Part shown: positions 14,037 through 19,068 of the stretch, in pieces | How the letters are laid out: every line of letters begins with the position of its first letter | Numbering within the stretch: the first letter of the stretch is position 1 | From: Candidatus Pelagibacter sp. | Lineage (GTDB): Bacteria; Pseudomonadota; Alphaproteobacteria; Pelagibacterales; Pelagibacteraceae | DNA length: 19,068 bases | Reading direction: 5' to 3' | Assembly (NCBI GenBank): GCA_028100865.1 | Contig: JAOHJV010000009.1 | Span: 1 to 19,068, forward strand | Position numbers and translations under genes: made by a program | Notes under the pieces: generated by a model | Seen by the model: only the letters and a program-made list of their open reading frames with translations | Databases searched by the model: none | Told to the model about the DNA's origin: nothing

Positions 14037-15455
14037 TTAATTAATTTGAGTATCTTTAAATTTAGTAAATCTCTCTTCAAACTCAAGAGTTACATTACCT
14101 ATTGGGCCGTGTCGTTGTTTCCCAATTATAATTTGTGCTAAGTGAGCAACTTCATTCATTTTTGCTTGCCATTCTGCATGTTCAACTGTTGCTTCTCTTG
14201 GCTCTTTTCTTGATAAGTAATATCCTTCTCTATAAACAAACATTACAACATCCGCATCTTGCTCAATAGAACCAGACTCTCTTAAATCTGATAGTTGTGG
14301 TTTGTGGTCATCTCTTTGCTCAACTTGTCTAGAAAGTTGTGATAATGCTAAAACTGGAACACCAAGTTCTTTAGCAATTGCTTTTAGCCCCTGAGTAATT
14401 TGAGAGATCTCTTGTACTCTTCCATCTTTATTAAATGTAGTTCCTCTCATCAGCTGTATATAATCAACAACAACCATATCTAGGCCATGCTGTCTCTTAA
14501 TTCTTCTTGCTCTGTTACTCATGGCTGCAATACTAATTGCAGGTGTCTCGTCTATAAATAGAGGGAGATCTGCTATATTTTTTGAAGTTTCTAAAAATTT
14601 ATCAAATTGTTCATCAGAAATTCTTCCACGTCTTATATCATTTGAACTAATTCTTGCTTGTTCAGAAATAATTCTTGTAGACAATTGCTCAGATGACATC
14701 TCAAGTGAAAAGAAAGCTATAGAAGATTTTTTACCACTTTCTTGTAATTTGTGAGCTGCATTGAACGCAATGTTTGTTGCAAGTGATGTCTTACCCATTG
14801 AAGGACGACCAGCTATAATTACTAAATCTGACTGATGAAGGCCTCCAAGCTTATCATCTAAATCTCTTAGACCTGTTGGAACACCGACAATACCTTCTTC
14901 ATTTTTATATGCAGCAGATGCCATTTCGATAGTTTGTTTCATAGCAGCATCAAACTTAACAAGATTAGAATTAAAGGAACCTTTTTCTGCTAAATCAAAT
15001 AAAGATTTTTCTGTGTTTTCAATAATATTTTGTCCAGTAGTATCGAGCTCACTTAATTTTGCACTATCCATTGTTTGTTCAGATATTTTAACTAATTCAC
15101 GTCTTACAAACATATCATAAATGATTTTTGAATATTCTAATGCCTGACGCACTGATGTAGAAAATTTAGTAATTTTAACTAAATATTCTGGGACATTTAA
15201 ATCATCTTTTTCATCTTCAAAATAATTTTTTAAAGTAATAGGGTTTGCAAGCATTCCTTTGTAAATTAAAGTATCCACTGCATCAAAAATTTTTTGGTGC
15301 ATCGGATCATAAAAATTTACACCAGAAATAATTGTGCTAATTTCATCAAAAATTTCGTTGTTCACCAATAGCGACCCAATTACAGCTTGTTCTGCTTCAA
15401 TATTGTTAGGCAATTCTTTAAATTGATCTTTAACGATGCTTAGATTGTTTTCCAT
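14037..15455 (-). CDS. dnaB: replicative DNA helicase DnaB
   Basis: A full-length 472-residue hexameric helicase that unwinds DNA at the replication fork and works with primase. The N-terminal domain is recognisable from 'LPNNIEAEQAVIGSLL' (15-30). The RecA-like domain contains 'VPTGLRDLDDKLGGL' (192-206), Walker A 'GRPSMGKTS' (216-224), 'FFSLEMSSEQL' (248-258), Walker B 'MVVVDYIQLM' (327-336), 'ALSQLSRQVEQR' and 'LSDLRESGSIEQDADVV', the usual DnaB signatures. No intein interrupts the loops where inteins commonly insert. The ATG at 15455 gives a normal N-terminus; no Shine-Dalgarno site is visible. It follows rplI by 68 bases, a conserved arrangement, and precedes the RND exporter. Confidence 0.97.
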   Translation of the reverse strand: MENNLSIVKDQFKELPNNIEAEQAVIGSLLVNNEIFDEISTIISGVNFYDPMHQKIFDAVDTLIYKGMLANPITLKNYFEDEKDDLNVPEYLVKITKFSTSVRQALEYSKIIYDMFVRRELVKISEQTMDSAKLSELDTTGQNIIENTEKSLFDLAEKGSFNSNLVKFDAAMKQTIEMASAAYKNEEGIVGVPTGLRDLDDKLGGLHQSDLVIIAGRPSMGKTSLATNIAFNAAHKLQESGKKSSIAFFSLEMSSEQLSTRIISEQARISSNDIRRGRISDEQFDKFLETSKNIADLPLFIDETPAISIAAMSNRARRIKRQHGLDMVVVDYIQLMRGTTFNKDGRVQEISQITQGLKAIAKELGVPVLALSQLSRQVEQRDDHKPQLSDLRESGSIEQDADVVMFVYREGYYLSRKEPREATVEHAEWQAKMNEVAHLAQIIIGKQRHGPIGNVTLEFEERFTKFKDTQIN

Positions 15456-15523
15456 AAATAATAATTTACAGAATTATCTTTTTAATAAAATTACTAATAA
15501 AGGCTGGGGAAAAGAATGTATAA

Positions 15524-15982
15524 TTATTGTATCGTATCAGCTGAAGTAACGTTAACTGTAATTTCGGCGTCAACTTCAGAGTGTAAAGAAATTTTTACTT
15601 TAAATTTTCCAAGAGACTTGATTTCTTCAATTGGTTGTATCATTGAAGGCTTGATATCAATTTTATTTTCTTCCTGAATTAATTTTGCAATCTCAGTTGG
15701 TTTAACAGAACCGTATAATTCATTGTTTTCAGTACTTAGTTTTTTAACACCATACTCTTTACCGTTAATTTGTTCTGAAATTTGTGCAGCCTCTTTTTTC
15801 TTTTCACTATCTTTTTTTGATAAATCTGATTTTATTTTTTCAACTTCTAAAATATTTTCCTTTGAAGCATATAGTGCTTTTTTGTTAGCAATTAAAAAGT
15901 TTCTCGCATAACCTCTTTTAACCTCTATCACTTCACCGATAGAACCAACTCGTTTTACGTTTTCTAGTAAGATTACTTTCAT
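15524..15982 (-). CDS. rplI: 50S ribosomal protein bL9
   Basis: A 152-residue ribosomal protein of the large subunit, binding 23S rRNA near the L1 stalk. The N-terminal domain is unmistakable: 'MKVILLENVKRVGSIGEVIE' followed by 'VKRGYARNFLIANKKALYAS'. A long charged connecting helix (about 45-80) and the C-terminal domain with 'LYGSVKPTEIAKLI' follow, so the protein is complete. It is third in the rpsF-rpsR-rplI operon, one base after rpsR, implying translational coupling. Nothing is unusual. Confidence 0.97.
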   Translation of the reverse strand: MKVILLENVKRVGSIGEVIEVKRGYARNFLIANKKALYASKENILEVEKIKSDLSKKDSEKKKEAAQISEQINGKEYGVKKLSTENNELYGSVKPTEIAKLIQEENKIDIKPSMIQPIEEIKSLGKFKVKISLHSEVDAEITVNVTSADTIQ

Positions 15983-15983
15983 A

Positions 15984-16256
15984 TTATATTAAAGCTAAAT
16001 TTCTAGCTCTTTTAATAGATAGAGATAATTCTCTTTGTTTTTTTTGAGAAACATTGGTAATTCTTGAAGGTAAAATTTTTCCATTTTCAGACATATATTT
16101 TTTTAAAAGTCTTACATTTTTATAATCTACTGCAGGAGCACCTTTTCCAGATAGTGGACAGGTTTTTTTAAATTTATATTTATTTGGTTGAAAAATACTT
16201 AATTTAGCAAAATTGCTTTGTTTACCTTTTTTGTTTCCACTTTGTCTTTTAGGCAT
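15984..16256 (-). CDS. rpsR: 30S ribosomal protein bS18
   Basis: A 90-residue small-subunit protein that forms a heterodimer with bS6 on 16S rRNA. The diagnostic C-terminal half is intact: '[20 protein letters not shown]', '[15 protein letters not shown]' and '[11 protein letters not shown]'. A single Cys in 'KKTCPLSG' is present. The basic N-terminal extension is a little longer than in E. coli, as in other alphaproteobacteria. It begins two bases after rpsF, so the two partners are produced together. Confidence 0.97.
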   Translation of the reverse strand: MPKRQSGNKKGKQSNFAKLSIFQPNKYKFKKTCPLSGKGAPAVDYKNVRLLKKYMSENGKILPSRITNVSQKKQRELSLSIKRARNLALI

Positions 16257-16258
16257 AA

Positions 16259-16612
16259 TTAGTTTTTATAACTTTCTTTTTTTTCATCATCATCTCTTTT
16301 AGCAAAATAATTAGCCTCAAGATCAAATTTCTTAACTCTAACTGTTAAGTATCTTAATAATTTTTTATCTATAGCTTCATTTTTTTCTAACTCGTCAATT
16401 ACATTGCCTTTACCTTTAATCTTAAAGTGAATGTAGCTACCTTTTTTATTTTTCTTAATTAGGTAAGATAAGTTTAATAAACCCCAATTTTCAGTTTTAA
16501 CAATTTCACCTTCATTTTTTTCAACAATTTTAGAATATTTCTCTGTTAATTGCTTAATTTCACTTGGTGAAGTGTCTTGTCTAGCTATGATAGTATGTTC
16601 GTATAAATTCAT
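16259..16612 (-). CDS. rpsF: 30S ribosomal protein bS6
   Basis: A 117-residue small-subunit protein, partner of bS18. Family features are '[19 protein letters not shown]' at the N-terminus, '[20 protein letters not shown]' (42-61) and 'LLRYLTVRV' (84-92), ending in a charged tail rich in Lys, Asp and Glu. It is the first gene of the long minus-strand run, with a promoter about 35-60 bases upstream. The predicted leader of about 26 bases is too short for the S6:S18-binding autoregulatory RNA described in other bacteria, so such control is not evident here. Confidence 0.97.
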   Translation of the reverse strand: MNLYEHTIIARQDTSPSEIKQLTEKYSKIVEKNEGEIVKTENWGLLNLSYLIKKNKKGSYIHFKIKGKGNVIDELEKNEAIDKKLLRYLTVRVKKFDLEANYFAKRDDDEKKESYKN

Positions 16613-16644
16613 TTAAGTTCTTTAATAAAAAGTGAGGATATACT

Positions 16645-16673
16645 ATTATAAATGTTCAATTACAATAGTTAAA
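16645..16673 (-). promoter_or_regulatory. sigma70-type promoter for the rpsF operon
   Basis: On the minus strand TTTAAC (16673-16668) and a perfect TATAAT (16650-16645) are separated by 17 bases, with transcription expected near 16638, about 26 bases before the rpsF ATG. It is the best promoter match in the window and lies in the 87-base divergent spacer between rpsF and fabD. The -35 matches the consensus only in part. No equally good promoter is seen for fabD on the plus strand. Confidence 0.5.
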
Positions 16674-16699
16674 AGAGCAAAATTAATAGTTTTTTTTAT

Positions 16700-17626
16700 A
16701 TGTTTTCAGTAATTTTTCCAGGTCAAGGTTCACAAATGGTTGGTATGGGAAAAGAATTCTATGACAAGTTTGATCTTGTTAAAAATCTATTTAAAGAAGC
16801 TGACGATACACTGAATTTTTCAATGTCTAAGCTTATATTAGAAGGTCCGAAAGATGATTTAGACTTAACAGTAAATACTCAACCAGCAATATTTTTAATC
16901 AGCTATTCAATTTATAGCGTGATTAGAAAGGAATTTAATATCAATTTGAGTAAAGCAAAATATTTTGCAGGCCATTCATTAGGTGAATATTCTGCTTTAT
17001 CTTGTGCGGGTTATCTAAATTTTTCAAATACTTTAAACATTTTAAGAATAAGAGGTGATGCTATGCAAAACTCAGTTCCGAAAGGTGAGGGTGGAATGGT
17101 TGCAGTATTAGGTTCGAAAGTTGAAATAATTGAAAAAATTTTGAAAGATAATGAGCAGAATTTAAGCGTTCAAATTGCAAATGATAATTCCGAAGGTCAG
17201 ATAGTATTAAGTGGTAAAACAGATGATTTAGATAAATTAATTTTGATTTTAAAAGAAAATTCAATTAAAAATATAAAGCTACCAGTAAGCGCACCTTTTC
17301 ACTGTAATTTAATGAATAAAGCAACAAATATAATGAATGATGAATTAAATAAGCTAAACTTTAATGAAGGTGAAAACAAATTAATCTCAAATGTTACGGC
17401 TAATGAAATATCAAATACTGCTGAGCTTAAGGAATTGTTGGTAAAACAAATTGAAAATAGAGTTAGATGGAGAGAGTGTGTGATTAATATGATTAATAGT
17501 GACGTAAATCATTTTATTGAAATAGGCCCTGGTAAAGTTTTATCAGGATTGGTCAAAAGAATTAGCAAAGAGGTAAAAATAGATACTATTAATAATCAAG
17601 AAGATATTGAAGGTTTAAAGATATGA
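16700..17626 (+). CDS. fabD: malonyl-CoA:ACP acyltransferase
   Basis: A 308-residue enzyme that loads malonyl groups from CoA onto acyl carrier protein for fatty-acid synthesis. It begins with 'MFSVIFPGQGSQMVGMGKEF', has the active-site serine in 'AGHSLGEYSAL' (S93), the substrate-carboxylate Arg in 'ILRIRGDAMQ' (R118), the catalytic His in 'VSAPFHC' (H201) and 'FIEIGPGKVLSGLVKRI' near the end. The length is normal. The ATG at 16700 follows a run of eight T with no Shine-Dalgarno site. Its stop overlaps the fabG start as ATGA, so translation is probably coupled. It heads a plus-strand operon fabD-fabG-acpP-gmk, divergent from the ribosomal-protein genes. Confidence 0.97.
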   Translation: MFSVIFPGQGSQMVGMGKEFYDKFDLVKNLFKEADDTLNFSMSKLILEGPKDDLDLTVNTQPAIFLISYSIYSVIRKEFNINLSKAKYFAGHSLGEYSALSCAGYLNFSNTLNILRIRGDAMQNSVPKGEGGMVAVLGSKVEIIEKILKDNEQNLSVQIANDNSEGQIVLSGKTDDLDKLILILKENSIKNIKLPVSAPFHCNLMNKATNIMNDELNKLNFNEGENKLISNVTANEISNTAELKELLVKQIENRVRWRECVINMINSDVNHFIEIGPGKVLSGLVKRISKEVKIDTINNQEDIEGLKI

Positions 17627-18360
17627 GCAATTTAGAAAAAAAGAATATCATTGTTACGGGAGCATCAGGTGGAATAGGGCATGCAATAATAAAAAGACTA
17701 AGTGAAGCAAAAGCAAATATTTTAGCTTCAGGAACTAGAATTGAAAAATTAGAAGAACTCAAAAAAAATTTTGAAGGTTTAAAGATATTAAAATTTGATA
17801 TTTCTCAAAGTGATAAAATCGAGGAATTTATTGAAAATGCTACAACTGAATTAGGTGGTAGTTTAGACGGTATAGTCAATAATGCAGGGATTGCAAAAGA
17901 TAATCTTGCAATTAGAATGAGTTTGGATGAATGGCAAAAAGTTATAAATATAAATCTAACCTCAACTTTCTTAATGAGTAAATTTGCTATTAAAAAAATG
18001 CTTAAAAATAAATCTGGAAAAATTGTTAATATTACTTCAGTTGTTGGTCACACAGGAAATTTTGGACAAGCTAACTACACAGCGTCAAAAGCAGGAATAG
18101 TCGCTATGTCAAAAAGTCTTGCATTAGAATATGCTAAGAAAAACATCAATATAAATTGTATTTCACCAGGATTTATCAAAACAGCGATGACAGATAAGAT
18201 TGATGATAAATTTAAAGAGATTATCATATCAAAAATACCTTCAGCTCGTCTTGGTGAGCCAGATGATATTGCAAATGCTGTATTATTTTTAAGTTCGGAG
18301 CAATCTAATTATATTAATGGAGAAACATTGCATGTTAACGGGGGCATGTATATGGCTTGA
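17623..18360 (+). CDS. fabG: 3-oxoacyl-ACP reductase
   Basis: A 245-residue short-chain dehydrogenase that reduces 3-oxoacyl-ACP with NADPH in fatty-acid elongation. The cofactor loop is 'VTGASGGIG' (11-19), followed by 'NNAGIAKDNL' (86-95). The catalytic tetrad is visible: N111, S139 ('ITSVVG'), Y152 and K156 ('ANYTASKAG'). 'CISPGFIKTAMT' and the C-terminal 'NGETLHVNGGMYMA' are typical of FabG, and its position between fabD and acpP supports that function rather than another SDR role. The length is standard. Confidence 0.97.
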   Translation: MSNLEKKNIIVTGASGGIGHAIIKRLSEAKANILASGTRIEKLEELKKNFEGLKILKFDISQSDKIEEFIENATTELGGSLDGIVNNAGIAKDNLAIRMSLDEWQKVININLTSTFLMSKFAIKKMLKNKSGKIVNITSVVGHTGNFGQANYTASKAGIVAMSKSLALEYAKKNININCISPGFIKTAMTDKIDDKFKEIIISKIPSARLGEPDDIANAVLFLSSEQSNYINGETLHVNGGMYMA

Positions 18361-18399
18361 CAAAATAGCTTTTTAAACTATTAAGAATTTATAACTAAA

Positions 18400-18404
18400 A
18401 AGGA
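18400..18404 (+). promoter_or_regulatory. Shine-Dalgarno site of acpP
   Basis: AAGGA lies six bases before the acpP ATG. It is one of the few clear ribosome-binding sites in this window, fitting the high expression expected of acyl carrier protein. Confidence 0.6.
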
Positions 18405-18409
18405 TCAAT

Positions 18410-18649
18410 ATGTCAGAAGACGTTTCAAGCAAAGTAAAAAAAATTGTAGCTGATCACTTAGGTATCGATGAAGCAAAAGTAACAGAAGAATCTAGTTTTA
18501 TAGATGATTTGGGTGCTGACAGCTTAGATACAGTAGAATTAGTGATGGCTTTTGAAGAAGAATTTGGATCTGAAATTTCAGATAGCGAAGCTGAGAAAAT
18601 TTTAACTGTTGGAGATGCAGTTAAGTTTATCGAAGGAAAAGCGAACTAA
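18410..18649 (+). CDS. acpP: acyl carrier protein
   Basis: A 79-residue acidic carrier protein holding growing acyl chains on a phosphopantetheine arm. The attachment serine is S38 in '[20 protein letters not shown]', the canonical DSL motif. Helix I ('[13 protein letters not shown]') and the C-terminal '[12 protein letters not shown]' are also standard. It follows fabG by 49 bases and has a clear ribosome-binding site. The next gene is gmk, only 8 bases away, rather than the fabF often found here in alphaproteobacteria. Confidence 0.98.
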   Translation: MSEDVSSKVKKIVADHLGIDEAKVTEESSFIDDLGADSLDTVELVMAFEEEFGSEISDSEAEKILTVGDAVKFIEGKAN

Positions 18650-18657
18650 TATTTTAA

Positions 18658-19068
18658 ATGCCCTCAGAAAATGATGGCGTAATGATTGTTTTATCCTCTC
18701 CATCTGGGGCGGGTAAAACCACATTAGTAAAAATGTTATCAAAAATAGATAACTACGAAATCTCTATTTCACATACAACCCGTCAACCAAGGAATAATGA
18801 AGAAAATAATAAAGATTATTATTTTGTAAATGAAGAAGAATTCAAAAGATTAATCAATAATCAAGAATTCCTTGAGTATGCAAAAGTATTTAATAATTTT
18901 TATGGAACAACTAGAACACCTGTTATCGATAAATTAAATAAAGGTAAAAATGTTTTATTTGATATTGATTGGCAAGGCGCAGACCAGATTAAAAATAAGA
19001 AGTTAGATTACAAGCTGATAACATTTTTTATATTACCACCAAGCAAGGAAGTTTTATTTGAAAGATTA
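18658..19068 (+). CDS. gmk: guanylate kinase, 3' end outside window
   Basis: The first 137 codons of guanylate kinase, which phosphorylates GMP to GDP with ATP; the frame is open to the right edge. The P-loop is '[12 protein letters not shown]' (12-23), followed by the GMP-binding '[20 protein letters not shown]' segment, '[15 protein letters not shown]', '[13 protein letters not shown]' and 'FFILPPS', all in the family order. The ATG at 18658 is used; an in-frame ATG at 18682 would still keep the P-loop. There is no Shine-Dalgarno site, and with only 8 bases after the acpP stop, coupled or cotranscribed expression with the fatty-acid genes is likely. About one third of the protein is missing because the window ends. 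Confidence 0.95.
   Translation, partial: MPSENDGVMIVLSSPSGAGKTTLVKMLSKIDNYEISISHTTRQPRNNEENNKDYYFVNEEEFKRLINNQEFLEYAKVFNNFYGTTRTPVIDKLNKGKNVLFDIDWQGADQIKNKKLDYKLITFFILPPSKEVLFERL

Noticed and set aside
14037..15455. Intein or split gene in dnaB
   Set aside because: The reading frame is continuous with normal length, and the Walker A and C-terminal motif loops are uninterrupted.
16613..16640. S6:S18-binding autoregulatory leader upstream of rpsF
   Set aside because: The leader predicted from the promoter is about 26 bases and has no stem-loop of the described type.
1..19068. CRISPR array, insertion sequence, prophage or toxin-antitoxin system
   Set aside because: No regularly spaced repeats, terminal inverted repeats, transposase or integrase motifs, or small two-gene toxin-like pairs were seen.

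Overview
The window is AT-rich (by eye about 20% G+C at the left end and 35-40% in the conserved genes), densely packed, uses the standard bacterial code with TGA as stop, and carries clear alphaproteobacterial gene types and order: rpsF-rpsR-rplI-dnaB, cvpA-purF, fabD-fabG-acpP-gmk, a plant/alphaproteobacterial-type glutamate-cysteine ligase, and YajQ. Very short spacers, ATGA overlaps and few Shine-Dalgarno sites suggest a streamlined marine alphaproteobacterium of the Pelagibacterales (SAR11) kind or a similar AT-rich lineage. The lineage is inferred from style and gene content; no marker search was possible.

Left region (1-2906, + strand) is the accessory part. It holds the 3' end of a probable FAD/NAD(P)-binding oxidoreductase, a 304-residue HIT-like protein with an altered histidine triad, a 285-base spacer containing what looks like a decayed minus-strand coding remnant, and a CDP-glycerol:glycerophosphotransferase-like (TagB/TagF family) protein. 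These genes are much richer in Lys/Asn/Ile than the rest and look like part of a variable cell-surface glycan island.

Middle region (2982-4557) has yajQ on the minus strand and a divergently transcribed NAD-dependent D-2-hydroxyacid dehydrogenase.

Right-centre region (4602-16612) is one continuous minus-strand run. In transcription order it is rpsF, rpsR, rplI (ribosomal proteins), dnaB (replicative helicase), an RND/MMPL-type exporter, cvpA, purF (first step of purine synthesis), an HD-domain protein whose metal-ligand pattern resembles both phosphohydrolases and PhnZ/MIOX-like diiron oxygenases, gshA and gshB (the complete glutathione pathway), an EamA/DMT permease and a YcaD-like MFS transporter. 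Spacers are mostly under 40 bases and several genes overlap.

Right region (16700-19068, + strand) is a fatty-acid synthesis operon, fabD-fabG-acpP, followed after only 8 bases by the start of gmk (guanylate kinase), which runs off the window. It diverges from the ribosomal-protein operon across an 87-base control region with a good sigma70-type promoter facing rpsF.

No RNA gene, CRISPR array, insertion sequence or integrase is visible. Most of the window is ordinary core genome. The points that deserve a second look are the left-hand surface island with its coding remnant and altered HIT protein, the HD/diiron-oxygenase-like gene, the exporter placed between dnaB and cvpA, and the compact acpP-gmk junction without fabF or mltG.
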